DNA of 64,000 nucleotides from Ferrovibrio sp. MS7 (GCF_038404985.1 NZ_JBBKBA010000001.1:586001-650000), one strand, 5' to 3'. Shown: positions 17,599 through 26,839, counted from the stretch's first letter. The notes: generated from the letters alone by a model not told the origin. Program-made: numbers and translations.

Positions 17599-18753
17599 AT
17601 GGCCATTGCCGACCGTCAGCTCCGCGCCCTGCTCCGCAGTGGCTCTGCCCGCGTCTTCGATTTGCAAGGCATCACCCGCACCTTGCAGAAACGCCCCGGC
17701 CTGCCGCCGCCGAAGCCGTTCTTCAAGAATCGCAATGCCAATCGGCTGCTGATCCTGAAATACACCCCCTCGGCCGCCGAGCGGCAGGCATTGCGCAGCG
17801 AACGCGCGGTGCAGACGAAACTCTATCTGCCGTTCAACGACCAGAATATCGAGGAGGGTGGCAAGACCATCCTGCTCACCGACCTCAAGCTGGAACAGGC
17901 GCTGGAGGAACAGCTCGCGCTCTCGCCGCAGCATGATGCCGCCGCCTTCCGCCATGACCGCGCCCTGCTCGACATCCTCGATGGCCTGCCCTCGCTTGAT
18001 CCGTTCCTGATGCGCGACAAGTTCGAGATCGAACAGCAGGATGTCGACAGCGCCTATTTCATGTTCCCGGAAGGCGAGCTCGAGAAGATCAAGAGTTTCG
18101 TGCGCGACAAGATGGCCAAGGTGGCCGCCTTCGCTGCAGAACCGCCGGCCAAGCCGGGCATACCGCTGCCGCCCGGCAGCAAGGCGGAAACCCCGGGCAA
18201 GGAAAACGCCGTCGAGCGCCTGACCCAGAAACTCTGGGAAGCCAATGACGCATCGGCCCTGGCGCCGGTGATCCGTGCCTTCCGCATCAATCCGGCGACC
18301 GCGCCGGAGATCGTCTATTCCTGGAAGGGCACGATCTACTACGACCATGAATACAGCCGCCAGCGCACCGCCTGGCAAGGCATGCTGGAATGGCTGACCC
18401 ATGAGGCACGGCCGCGCGAGGGTGCGGTGGGCCAGGCGGCCAAGGACCTTGGCGAATTGCGTGTCGCCACCCGCGAAGTGGTGCTGAAGCATTGGCTGCG
18501 CGCCACCGAAAAGCTGAACCGCTACCGGCAATGCTTCGATGACCTGTTCCTGCACAAGAAGGACGCGGCGCCCTTCGTCGATTTCCTGCGCGGCTCGAAG
18601 GAAACCTTCTGGGATCTGGGCGACAGCCTGTCGCGCCTAAGCCACAGCCATGCGGTATGGGAGCGCGATACCGGCCGCTTCCCGCTGCGGCGGTTGCCGG
18701 CGGCACAGCTTGCCGAACTGCTCGACACGCTCTACCAGGTGAATGCCGGCTGA
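17599..18753 (+). CDS. Unrecognised protein between methyltransferases and TPR glycosyltransferase
   Basis: A 384-residue soluble protein with no signal peptide or membrane helix, and no family I recognise. It has a basic N-terminus, a charged middle (EGELEKIKSFVRDKMAKVAAF), a Pro/Gly linker near residues 180-205 and an aromatic-rich C-terminal half (PEIVYSWKGTIYYDHEYSR, HWLRATEKLNRYRQCFDD). Its stop codon overlaps the start of the TPR glycosyltransferase (TGATG), so translation is probably coupled and the two proteins likely work together, for example as substrate recruiter or co-factor. Confidence 0.75.
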   Translation: MAIADRQLRALLRSGSARVFDLQGITRTLQKRPGLPPPKPFFKNRNANRLLILKYTPSAAERQALRSERAVQTKLYLPFNDQNIEEGGKTILLTDLKLEQALEEQLALSPQHDAAAFRHDRALLDILDGLPSLDPFLMRDKFEIEQQDVDSAYFMFPEGELEKIKSFVRDKMAKVAAFAAEPPAKPGIPLPPGSKAETPGKENAVERLTQKLWEANDASALAPVIRAFRINPATAPEIVYSWKGTIYYDHEYSRQRTAWQGMLEWLTHEARPREGAVGQAAKDLGELRVATREVVLKHWLRATEKLNRYRQCFDDLFLHKKDAAPFVDFLRGSKETFWDLGDSLSRLSHSHAVWERDTGRFPLRRLPAAQLAELLDTLYQVNAG

Positions 18754-20789
18754 TGAACGACGCATCCCCGAACAATCAGCCTGGCGCTGATCCCGACCTG
18801 CAGGCCAAGAGCGCCGCCTTCATGGCGGCGCTGGGGCTGCACCAGGCCGGCAAGCTGGCGGAGGCCGAGGCTGCCTATCGCGACATCCTGAAGCGCTGGC
18901 CTGGCCATATCGAGAGTTTCCACCATGTGGCGATCATCGCGCTACAGCGCGGCGATCTGGCCCAGGCCGAGCAATTGCTGCGCCGGCTCACGCAAGCCGT
19001 GCCGCAGATGGCGGTGGCCTGGAGCAATCTCGGCGTCACTTTGCTGCGCCAGGGCCGGGCACAGGAAGCCGAAGCGGCACAACGCAAGGCGCTGGAGATC
19101 GATCCGAAATTCGCCGGCGCGATGAAGAATCTGGGCAATGCCCTGCGCGAGATGGGCGACAATGCCGGCGCCGAGGCGGAATTCCGCCGGGCCATCGCCA
19201 TTGCACCTGATGCCGATGCCTATAACAACCTGGCGCTGGCGCTGCAGCCGCGCGACAGCGAAGCGGCGATTGCCGCTTTCCGCCAGGCGGTGGAGCTGGA
19301 TCCGCGCCACATGAAGGCGCTGGCCAGCCTGGCCAATATGCTGCGCCTGCAGGGCCGCATCGACGAGGCGCGCGAATTCTGGGAACGCGCCATCGCCATC
19401 CGCCCGGATGTCGGGCTGCAACTGATGAACGGTCTTACCGTCAACCCGATCATCCGTTCACGCGAGAGCATCGAAGCCTCGCGCCAGCGCATCGCACAGC
19501 AGGTCGCCACGTTGCGCGAGAGGAAGCTGCGCCACCCGGCATTGGAAGAGGAAGTATTCTCCACCAACTTCTTCCTCGCCTATCACGGTCGCAACAATCG
19601 CGAACTGCACAGCGACATCGCCCGGCTTTACAGCGAAATCTGCCCCGAACTGAACTGGGTGGCGCCGCATTGCAAGAAGCCGCGCCGCGCCGGCGGCCGC
19701 ATCCGCGTCGGTTTCCTGTCGCAATTCCTGCGCCGCCACTCCATCGGCCGCACCACGCGCGGCCTGATCGCCGAACTGGATCCGCTGCGTTTCGAAAGCT
19801 ATGCCATCTTCGCGCCGCCGCTGATCGACGACGAGATTTCCCGCTTCATCCGCGAGGCCGCCGACCATACCCTGATCCTGCCGAAAAAACTGAGCGTCGC
19901 GCGCGAGCAGATCGCCGCACTGGAACTTGATGTGCTGTTCTTCCAGGATATCGGCATGGAGCCCTATACCTATTTCCTGGCTTTCTCGCGCCTGGCGCCG
20001 GTGCAATGCGTGTCCTTCGGCCATCCCGATACCACCGGCATTCCGACCATGGACTACTTCATCTCGAACGATCTGTTCGAGGTGCCGGAAGCCGCAGCGC
20101 ATTACAGCGAGAAGCTGTTCCTGCTGCACGACCTCGGCACGCTGGCCTATTACTACAAGCCGGAAACACCCGATCCGGTGAAGCCGCGCAGCGCCCTGCC
20201 GGTGCCGCAGGAAGGCCGCTTCTATCTCTGCCCGCAGCATCTGTTCAAGGTGCATCCGGATTTCGACGACCTGGTGGCCGGCATCCTGGAAAAGGACAAG
20301 CAGGCGCGGGTCGGCTTCATCACCCAGGGCTCCAGCCATTGGAGCGAATTGATCCTGGAGCGGATGCGCCAGCGCATCGGCGATAAGAACATGCGCCGCC
20401 TGCACCTGATCCCGCCGCAGGAAGGCCCGGATTTCCTCAGCCTGCTGCGCGCGGCCGACGTGGTGCTGGATACCGTGCATTTCAACGGCATGAATACATC
20501 GCTGGAGGCTTTGTCGCAGAATGCCGTGGTGGTTACGCTGCCCAGCGACCAGCAGCGCGGCCGGCATACCCAGGCGATGTATCGCAAGATGGGCATCACC
20601 GACACCATCGCGCGCGATGCCGAAGATTACATCAAGATCGCCGTGCGCGTAGCCAAGGATGCCGCCTGGCGTGCCGAGTTGCAGCAGCGCATCGCAGCCA
20701 ACAACCATGTGCTGTTCGAGGATGAGCGCGTGGTGCGCGAATTCGAGCGCTTCTACAGCACCGCCGTGGCGGCACTGCCGAAGAGCTAG
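18753..20789 (+). CDS. TPR protein with SPINDLY/OGT-type (GT41-like) glycosyltransferase domain
   Basis: A 678-residue protein. Residues about 20-210 are five to six TPR units (AEAEAAYRDILKRWPGHIES, AVAWSNLGVTLLRQGRAQEA, KNLGNALREMGDNAGAEAEF). After a helical linker the C-terminal 400 residues resemble O-GlcNAc transferase/SPINDLY enzymes: RIRVGFLSQFLRRHSIG, FGHPDTTGIPTMDYFISND, and the nucleotide-sugar-binding VLDTVHFNGMNTSLEALSQN with VTLPSDQQRGRHTQAMY. It starts at 18753 inside the previous stop codon. Likely a protein glycosyltransferase; bacterial relatives glycosylate flagellin, but no flagellar gene is in view. Confidence 0.87.
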   Translation: MNDASPNNQPGADPDLQAKSAAFMAALGLHQAGKLAEAEAAYRDILKRWPGHIESFHHVAIIALQRGDLAQAEQLLRRLTQAVPQMAVAWSNLGVTLLRQGRAQEAEAAQRKALEIDPKFAGAMKNLGNALREMGDNAGAEAEFRRAIAIAPDADAYNNLALALQPRDSEAAIAAFRQAVELDPRHMKALASLANMLRLQGRIDEAREFWERAIAIRPDVGLQLMNGLTVNPIIRSRESIEASRQRIAQQVATLRERKLRHPALEEEVFSTNFFLAYHGRNNRELHSDIARLYSEICPELNWVAPHCKKPRRAGGRIRVGFLSQFLRRHSIGRTTRGLIAELDPLRFESYAIFAPPLIDDEISRFIREAADHTLILPKKLSVAREQIAALELDVLFFQDIGMEPYTYFLAFSRLAPVQCVSFGHPDTTGIPTMDYFISNDLFEVPEAAAHYSEKLFLLHDLGTLAYYYKPETPDPVKPRSALPVPQEGRFYLCPQHLFKVHPDFDDLVAGILEKDKQARVGFITQGSSHWSELILERMRQRIGDKNMRRLHLIPPQEGPDFLSLLRAADVVLDTVHFNGMNTSLEALSQNAVVVTLPSDQQRGRHTQAMYRKMGITDTIARDAEDYIKIAVRVAKDAAWRAELQQRIAANNHVLFEDERVVREFERFYSTAVAALPKS

Positions 20790-21415
20790 GCTTTCAGCAC
20801 TTTGCGCATCTCGGCGGCCAGCGCGCGGTCGCCATGGCGGCTTGAGCCTTCAAGCGCTGCCAGCACATTGGCGCGATCCGCCGCCGGGCGGTTCTGGCTG
20901 AACTTGAACTTGCCGCGCAGTTCCGCGATCTCGATCTCGATGCCGACGATGCCGCGCGCCAGGCCGTCGATGAAGCGGTCCGGCTGGCCGGCCACCGACC
21001 ATTGTGCCGGATCCTCGTAGACCCGGCTCAGGCGATCGACCAAAGCCTTCAACTCGGCCGGCTCATGCACCAGCCGGGCCGGACCCTTGGCATGCACGGC
21101 GGCATAATTCCAGGTCGGCACCGCCGGCTGGGTTTCATACCAGCGCGGCGAGACATAGCCATGCTCGCCCTGGAACACCGCCAGCGCCGGCCGCGTCTCG
21201 AGCAGCTTCCAGATCGGGTTGGCGCGCGCCACATGCGCCAGCAGGGTGCCGTTTTCGCCGCGGGTGCGGTCGAGCATGAAGGGCAGGTGGCTGGCCTGCA
21301 TGTCGTCGCCATCGGCGACAAACAGAATGCCGAAATCATAGCTCTCGATCAGGGCCAGCATCGCCTCGCGGTCGGGCGCGGCGAAATGGGCGGGCGTGTA
21401 GAGCGAGCTGGTCAT
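20786..21415 (-). CDS. PaiB-family FMN-binding negative transcriptional regulator
   Basis: A 209-residue PaiB-like protein with a flavin-binding split-barrel fold. Family stretches are MYTPAHF-like SLYTPAHFAAPDREAMLALI at the start, ATHLPF-like QASHLPFML, YVSPRWYETQPAVPTWNYAAVHA in the middle and the C-terminal GKFKFSQNRPAADR. In Bacillus PaiB is linked to repression of sporulation and protease genes; function in Proteobacteria is unclear. Its stop codon and that of the convergent glycosyltransferase share the palindrome CTAG at 20786-20789. Confidence 0.88.
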   Translation of the reverse strand: MTSSLYTPAHFAAPDREAMLALIESYDFGILFVADGDDMQASHLPFMLDRTRGENGTLLAHVARANPIWKLLETRPALAVFQGEHGYVSPRWYETQPAVPTWNYAAVHAKGPARLVHEPAELKALVDRLSRVYEDPAQWSVAGQPDRFIDGLARGIVGIEIEIAELRGKFKFSQNRPAADRANVLAALEGSSRHGDRALAAEMRKVLKA

Positions 21416-21545
21416 GGCAGGAGTCTCGGCAGCATGGGCAAAAGGCGGGGGCAGGAGCGGGGCTAACCGCCGCGACTAAAGCCCGCGTTCGGCCTTGCGG
21501 CAAGCGGATAATTGCATCCCGACAATCAGTGCCTGGCGATGCCGC

Positions 21546-22061
21546 CTAGCGAACAATGACATCCAGGCTCTGTGCCTTGCCGGCACGGTCGATGGCGAAA
21601 TTCACCACCGGATCGCCGATCTGGGCGACATCTATGCTGAACATGAAGCCGTAGAGCTGGGTCGTCGCTGGCAATTGCAGGGCCTGCACCACATCGGGCC
21701 GCGCCTGGGTGGGGCGACCACGCGCGACAACCTTGCCCTTTGCGATGATGATCACTTCCGCCGCCGGTGCCTTTGCTTCGATATCGGCGGCCCAGCCGCG
21801 CACTTCCACCTTGTCGCCCTTGCGCTCGGCGCTCTCGAAATAGCCCCGGATGGCGGCTGACGTCGGCACCTGCTTGCCATCCTTGTCCAGCAGGCAATAG
21901 CCGCAGAAACCATAGGCGGTATCCGGTGCCGGCTGCGCCAGTTCGGCCAGCGGCGGCGGTCGGCTGTCGCGGGCGCCGAAGCCCAGCCGGGGCATCTTGC
22001 CACCGCAAGCGGTGAGCAGCAGCGGCAGCAGCAGAAACAGGGCAATACGGTCGAGACGCAT
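21546..22061 (-). CDS. Lipoprotein at the end of the synthase operon
   Basis: A 171-residue protein. A hydrophobic signal (RIALFLLLPLLLTACGGK) ends in the lipobox LTAC, so the mature protein is probably lipid-anchored. The rest is soluble, with a Pro-rich start, a CGYC pair and beta-strand-like VEVRGWAADIEA and AEVIIIAKGKVVARGRP segments. I do not recognise the family. The ATG at 22061 is used; a GTG at 22067 overlapping the ACP stop (GTGA) is possible. As the last gene of the synthase operon it may receive or hand on the lipid product at the membrane. Confidence 0.75.
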   Translation of the reverse strand: MRLDRIALFLLLPLLLTACGGKMPRLGFGARDSRPPPLAELAQPAPDTAYGFCGYCLLDKDGKQVPTSAAIRGYFESAERKGDKVEVRGWAADIEAKAPAAEVIIIAKGKVVARGRPTQARPDVVQALQLPATTQLYGFMFSIDVAQIGDPVVNFAIDRAGKAQSLDVIVR

Positions 22062-22063
22062 GA

Positions 22064-22348
22064 TCACATGGCTTTCACCGCCGGCGGTGCGGCGTCGAGG
22101 TTGGCTTCGATGAAGGCTGCCAATTCGCCAAGCGTGAGTTCCTGGCGCGGCTTGCCGCCGGGCAGCAGCAGGCTCTCATACATGATCTTGCGGCCCACGG
22201 ACTGGGTCATCAATGCCAGCAGGTTGAGCAGGTCGATGGAGGTGAGATCCAGCTCGGCGCGCATCCGGGTATCGGCGCTCATCCAGTCGGGGTCCAGGTC
22301 CTGCCGCACCTGGATGAGATTGTGCTTGATGATGTCCAGAACCGCCAT
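22064..22348 (-). CDS. Free-standing acyl carrier protein-like protein
   Basis: A 94-residue helical protein. AELDLTSIDLLNLLALM resembles the phosphopantetheine site of ACPs, with Ser37 as attachment residue; the usual Asp before the Ser is Thr. The C-terminal LTLGELAAFIEAN helix also matches ACPs. The ATG at 22348 follows GGAGACAGCC. It lies 23 bases behind a synthase that ends in a phosphopantetheinyl transferase, which is probably its activator. It may carry the starter, or a unit for the citrate-synthase-like or tailoring enzymes. Confidence 0.82.
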   Translation of the reverse strand: MAVLDIIKHNLIQVRQDLDPDWMSADTRMRAELDLTSIDLLNLLALMTQSVGRKIMYESLLLPGGKPRQELTLGELAAFIEANLDAAPPAVKAM

Positions 22349-22371
22349 GGCTGTCTCCACTGCTGATCATG

Positions 22372-25300
22372 CTATGCCGCGATGGCGGCGGCAAGCTTCT
22401 GCGCCAGCCGTTCGGCAACGGCGGCATCAAGGCGGCACAAGGCCGCGTAACAATCGGGATGGTCGAGCAGCCGCACGGTCACGGTCTCGCCGGCCACGCT
22501 GAGCGCCAGCAGGTCCGGTGCCGGCTGCTCGGGCAGGATTTCAAAGCGCGTCGGCGCACCCATCAGGCCGGTGCCGATGGCCTTGGCCGCCGCTTCCTTG
22601 GCGCACCACAGCAAAGCCTGCCCATGGCGTGCCACGGCCTGGGTTTCGGCTGGTGTGAAAGCCAGGCCGGAATCAAGCAGCCGCGTGGCACCGGCGGCAC
22701 GCGGCTCGATATCGATGCCGACCCGCCAGCCCGGCTCAGTAGCGGCGGCGGCGGCAAAGCCGGCGCAATGGCTGACCGAGCAAGGCCAGGCCGCCTCGCC
22801 CTGCAACAGCCGCGTGCCGCCGGATTCGTCGCCGGCGACTTCCAGATCGGCGACATCATGCTCGCCGCCAATCAGCGCAACACCGGCCTCTTTGGCCACC
22901 AGGCGGCCGAGCAGCCATTCGCGCTGGCGCGCGCCGATCCCCGGCAGGGCGCGGAAACCCGCCGCCTCATTCTGCCGCAGCGACACGGCTGCCAGCACGC
23001 GCAGCCAGATCTTGTGGCTCGCCTCGAGGAAGCCCGGCGCGAAATCACTCAAGATACAGGCCGCCAGTCCCGGCTCGGCATGGAGCGGTGCCGCCAGCGG
23101 CTCCGGCTTCTGGCCAGGGAAGAACAGCCGCTCCCAGCGCCGCGACCAATCGAAGAAATGCCCGCGCAGGCCCTCGATCCGTACCGCGACGCGGCCCGCC
23201 GCATCGAGGTAATCCAGCGCACCGATCATGCCGCCGGGCGCAGGTCGGTGGCGCGCAACACAGCCCATGGCACTGCCGGCGGCGGCCGGCGCGGCATGGA
23301 AGCTCAAGGAATCGATGCCATAGGGAAACAGGCCGAAGACGCGCTCGGTGGTGACTTTCTCATGCAGCGCCAGGATCTGCCCGGCGGAATCGAGCAGCGG
23401 CCCCGGCACGCAGAGACGCGGCTGCTTCTGCTCATTGAACAGGTGGTCCTGTGGCGGCACGGTGAGCGCCAGCGCGATGCCATCGGGTGCGATGCTGAGC
23501 ATACGCTCCAGCGACGAGAAGCCCGGGCCATGGAACAGCTTGTCGCGGAATTCGGCCGCCGTAAGCATGCCGGCGGGCGGTGGCGCGGCACCGGGCAGGG
23601 ATAGCGGCGCCGGCGCCGGCAGGTAGCCGGGGCCGAGATCGACGATACAGTCGAAGGCCAGCAAAGCGGCGCCGGGTTCGCCTTCGCTTAAAGCAACGGC
23701 GAAGCGCCGCTCCTGCCGCGCCTTGGCCGGCAATGGGCTGACGCGGAGCTGGATATCGATGGCGCCGTCATCGGCGGCCAGCCAGCGATGGCCGCGCACC
23801 TGTTCGATCCGCCGCACCACCAGGCCGGCGCCACCGCCACTTTCCGCTGCCACGCGGCTGGCGGCGGCAGCGGCAATCTCCAGCGACATGAACAGCGGCA
23901 GCACGGCCAGGCCGATATCCGCCGGCTGTTGCCGGCTGCGGCGCCAGCCGAACACATGGTCGCGCAGGAACGTCTGCTGCGCCGGCGTCAGGCGCAGCCG
24001 CGCCTGCCAGGCATCACCATGCCGCTCGATACCGAGCAGGCCATATTGCGCCAAAGCATCAATGCCGGGAAGCGCATCCACGCCCGGTGCGGCCTGCTGC
24101 GGCTGCGCCGCCACGCCAGATTCCTGTTGCAACTTCGCCGCCACAGCAGCGAATACCCGCGTTTCGCGCTGCAGGAAATCCTGCATCAGCCGCATATGCT
24201 GCTGCACGATGCGGGGATCGATGTGGCGCGCTGGTTGCTGCTGCGGCGCAGCCTGCTGCGCTACAGGCTGCGGCTGCGGTGCGGGCACGGGATAGAGCGC
24301 GGCGATGCTGTCGATGGCGCCAAGCACGAAAAGCTGTGCCAGGCTACGCAGGGGCGTGCTGACATCGGGGCGGCTATCCTGATCCAGCGCCAGGGCAACA
24401 TGATCGCGGTCGCGCAAGGTGTCGCGCACGAAACCGGCCAGCCGGCCGCCGGGGCCGACATCGACAAAGACCCGCAGGCCATCCTCATACATGCGCGCGA
24501 TGGCCTCGCCGAAACGCACCGGCGCCGACCATTGCCCGCTGGCGACCTGCACGATTTCCGGCTTGGTCTCGGGGAAACGCGACGTGGTGAGCCCGCTGTA
24601 GAGCGGGATGCGGCCAGGGCCCAGATCGAGCAAGCCGTAATCGCCGAGGAATTGTTCGGCAATCGGTGCGAAAAGCGGCGTGTGATAAGGCTGGGTGATC
24701 GGCAGCGGCAGGCATATCACGCCGGCATTGCGCAATCGCTGCAGGGCTGCTTCCAATGCCGCGCCGCGGCCCCAGATCACTTTCTGCTGCGGGCAGTTAT
24801 CCATGGTGACATGCAGTTCCGGCCCGAGCAGGGAGGCGAAACTCTCCGCATCCATGCCCTGCGGCAGCGCCAGGGCATGGCATTGCCCGGCGATGCGTTC
24901 GCCGGAACGGTCGGAACTGGAAAACAACACGCTCATATAGGCCAGGGTGTTGAACACGCCCTTGCGCGTGCTGGTGCGCAGCACGCCGGAAGCGACCAGC
25001 GCCGCATTCTCGCCATTGCTGTGGCCGAGCATGGCGGCGGGCTTGAGCCCGAGGCTTTGCAGGAAATCGGTGCCGGCCAGCGCCGCGATCAGCGCCGCGA
25101 GGCCGCCGCCGGAAAGCCCGTGCAGCGCCTTCTGCTCCGCCGAGCCTTCGTCATGCGGCTGGAACAGCAGCCGGCTCGGCAGGAAGGGCAGATGCGGCGG
25201 ATAGGCGCCATCGAGCATGTCGAACCAGCCGCGCAAGCCGGGCAGGCAGCGGATGGCATCGCGCAGCATGCCGGCATATTGCGTGCCCTGGCCGGGATAG

Positions 25301-26175
25301 AGCAAAGCCACCTGGTTGGCCGCTGCCTGGTTCTGGGCGAAATAGATGCCGGCGGGATGGCTGAAGCGCGGCTTGTCGCTGGATTTCAGCAGCTTCTCGG
25401 CCTGCGCCAGGCGGGTATCGAGTTCGGCGCGCGAGGCGGCGACGATGGCTAGCCGCGCCTTGCCGGAGAGCGGACGCAGGGCACAGCGTGCGGCGATTTC
25501 CGTCAGCGTATCGCCGCTCATCGCCTTCAGGGCGCCGAGCTGCTTCAGCAGACCCTCGCGGTCAGGCGCCGAGAGCACCACCAGTTCGGCCCGCCAGCCG
25601 CGCCGGAGCGGCAGCCGCTCGGCGGCGCCGTTGGCTTCTTCCAGATGCAGCACCTGCCGGCCGCCTTCGGCCTGCCAGCATAACGCAGCGCGGCGCGGCG
25701 CTTCGCCACCATGAATCCAGGGCAGCGGCTCGGCCTGGGCGGCATGGCGCGGCAGTGGGTAGCTGGCATCGCTCCGGCGCGGCGGCAATTCGCGGTCATG
25801 CAAGGCCAGCAGTAGGTCGCGACAGGCTTCGAGCGGCGACGCCTCGGCGGCGCGCTCCTCAACCAGCCAGCAGGCACTGCGCGGCGGCGGCACCTCGATT
25901 TGTGGCCAGCCAGCCCCAAGCCGCAGCAGCAGGCCGCATTGCGCCGCCGCCGGCATCTCGCCATCGAGCGACAGCCGCGCGATGCTGTCGGCTGCCTGGT
26001 CCGGATCGAGCCGCAGCTTTACTGCCGGTTCACCGGCCAGGATCAGCAGCGCCGGCGCAGTGTTGATTGCCTGGCGTAAGGCATCGGTGAAATCCGCTGC
26101 CGAACTGGCATGAAACACCGGCAGGGCCGGTGCCGCACCAGCCTGGATCAAGGCTATCCAGGCTTCCTGCTTCAT
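22372..26175 (-). CDS. Synthase subunit B: acyltransferase - dehydratase - phosphopantetheinyl transferase
   Basis: A 1267-residue protein. Residues 1-280 look like an eroded KS-to-AT linker, as in PfaB. Acyltransferase about 290-590: LLYPGQGTQY, GHSNGE with Ser386, QPYHTP with His498. A Gln/Pro linker lies at 630-700. Double-hotdog dehydratase about 710-1010: LRDHVFGW with His740, FHGPGF, LLDSAGQ with Asp929. Phosphopantetheinyl transferase about 1040-1250: VGIDIEP with Asp1155 and Glu1157, WCAKEAAAK with Lys1193 and Lys1198. DH plus PPTase at the C-terminus recalls enediyne-type synthases, whereas the AT is PfaB-like. In the DH motif HxxxG the final Gly is Trp. It overlaps the methyltransferase stop (ATGA). 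Confidence 0.88.
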   Translation of the reverse strand: MKQEAWIALIQAGAAPALPVFHASSAADFTDALRQAINTAPALLILAGEPAVKLRLDPDQAADSIARLSLDGEMPAAAQCGLLLRLGAGWPQIEVPPPRSACWLVEERAAEASPLEACRDLLLALHDRELPPRRSDASYPLPRHAAQAEPLPWIHGGEAPRRAALCWQAEGGRQVLHLEEANGAAERLPLRRGWRAELVVLSAPDREGLLKQLGALKAMSGDTLTEIAARCALRPLSGKARLAIVAASRAELDTRLAQAEKLLKSSDKPRFSHPAGIYFAQNQAAANQVALLYPGQGTQYAGMLRDAIRCLPGLRGWFDMLDGAYPPHLPFLPSRLLFQPHDEGSAEQKALHGLSGGGLAALIAALAGTDFLQSLGLKPAAMLGHSNGENAALVASGVLRTSTRKGVFNTLAYMSVLFSSSDRSGERIAGQCHALALPQGMDAESFASLLGPELHVTMDNCPQQKVIWGRGAALEAALQRLRNAGVICLPLPITQPYHTPLFAPIAEQFLGDYGLLDLGPGRIPLYSGLTTSRFPETKPEIVQVASGQWSAPVRFGEAIARMYEDGLRVFVDVGPGGRLAGFVRDTLRDRDHVALALDQDSRPDVSTPLRSLAQLFVLGAIDSIAALYPVPAPQPQPVAQQAAPQQQPARHIDPRIVQQHMRLMQDFLQRETRVFAAVAAKLQQESGVAAQPQQAAPGVDALPGIDALAQYGLLGIERHGDAWQARLRLTPAQQTFLRDHVFGWRRSRQQPADIGLAVLPLFMSLEIAAAAASRVAAESGGGAGLVVRRIEQVRGHRWLAADDGAIDIQLRVSPLPAKARQERRFAVALSEGEPGAALLAFDCIVDLGPGYLPAPAPLSLPGAAPPPAGMLTAAEFRDKLFHGPGFSSLERMLSIAPDGIALALTVPPQDHLFNEQKQPRLCVPGPLLDSAGQILALHEKVTTERVFGLFPYGIDSLSFHAAPAAAGSAMGCVARHRPAPGGMIGALDYLDAAGRVAVRIEGLRGHFFDWSRRWERLFFPGQKPEPLAAPLHAEPGLAACILSDFAPGFLEASHKIWLRVLAAVSLRQNEAAGFRALPGIGARQREWLLGRLVAKEAGVALIGGEHDVADLEVAGDESGGTRLLQGEAAWPCSVSHCAGFAAAAATEPGWRVGIDIEPRAAGATRLLDSGLAFTPAETQAVARHGQALLWCAKEAAAKAIGTGLMGAPTRFEILPEQPAPDLLALSVAGETVTVRLLDHPDCYAALCRLDAAVAERLAQKLAAAIAA

Positions 26176-26828
26176 GCCTTGCGGATCACCACTTCGAAGC
26201 CGATGGCGCCGACGCCTTCGCTTGTGGTGTGGATGGAACTTGTCTGGCCGAGGCCGGCGCGGTCGAGCAAGGCCGCCATCTCGGCTGGCGTCAGCTTCTC
26301 TTCCAGCGTCGTCGGGCCATAGCCGACGGCGGCCCGCATCTTGTTGAAGGCGGTGAGCACCTTTTCCGGCATGTCGCGGCGCACGTCATGGATCATGCCG
26401 ACGCCGCCGGGCTTGAGCACACGGTGCATTTCGCGCAAGGCCGCCACCTGGTCCGGCAGATGATGGATCGTGGCACGGCTCACCACCAGGTCGAGGCTGC
26501 CATCGGCATAGGGCAGCCGGGCGGCATCGCCGAGCTGCACCGTGATCCGTTGCGCCACTTTGCCCAGCCGCTCATTCGCCGCCTGCACCATGTCGTCGAA
26601 ATGCTCGATGCCGCTCAAATGCCAGGTGGCGAAGCCGGGATGCTGGCTCAGCTTTTCCAGCAGCACGCCGGTGCCGGCACCGACATCGGACAGGCTGCCG
26701 CCACTCTCGCGTGGCCTGAGCGCAGCGCAACGTTCGACGAACAGCGCGTCCCAGGGCTGGGTCGCGGTGGCGGTGTAGCGGTCGTAATCCTCTGCCGATT
26801 GCTTGTTGCGCAGGCCGGTATCCAGCAT
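26172..26828 (-). CDS. Class I SAM-dependent methyltransferase (UbiE-like)
   Basis: A 218-residue methyltransferase. SAM-binding motif I is LSDVGAGTGVLLEKL, the acidic strand-2 end is LSGIEHFDDMV, DAARLPYADGSLDLVVSRAT is motif II and LREMHRVLKPGGVGMIHDV is motif III. It resembles UbiE/COQ5-type enzymes acting on small molecules or lipids. The start at 26828 follows GAGGAGA. It lies inside the synthase operon, between the citrate-synthase-like gene and synthase B. Likely tailors the lipid product; O- against C-methylation cannot be told. Confidence 0.88.
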   Translation of the reverse strand: MLDTGLRNKQSAEDYDRYTATATQPWDALFVERCAALRPRESGGSLSDVGAGTGVLLEKLSQHPGFATWHLSGIEHFDDMVQAANERLGKVAQRITVQLGDAARLPYADGSLDLVVSRATIHHLPDQVAALREMHRVLKPGGVGMIHDVRRDMPEKVLTAFNKMRAAVGYGPTTLEEKLTPAEMAALLDRAGLGQTSSIHTTSEGVGAIGFEVVIRKA

Positions 26829-26839
26829 CGCCGTTCTCC

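Noticed and set aside
15776-21415. Genomic island inserted at tRNA-Val
   Set aside because: No integrase, no second copy of the tRNA 3' end was found, and base composition matches the surroundings.
22369-25452. Long plus-strand frames opposite synthase B (22369-23604 and 23788-25452)
   Set aside because: Same shadow effect: the minus-strand frame carries AT, DH and PPTase motifs, and the plus-strand translations have none.
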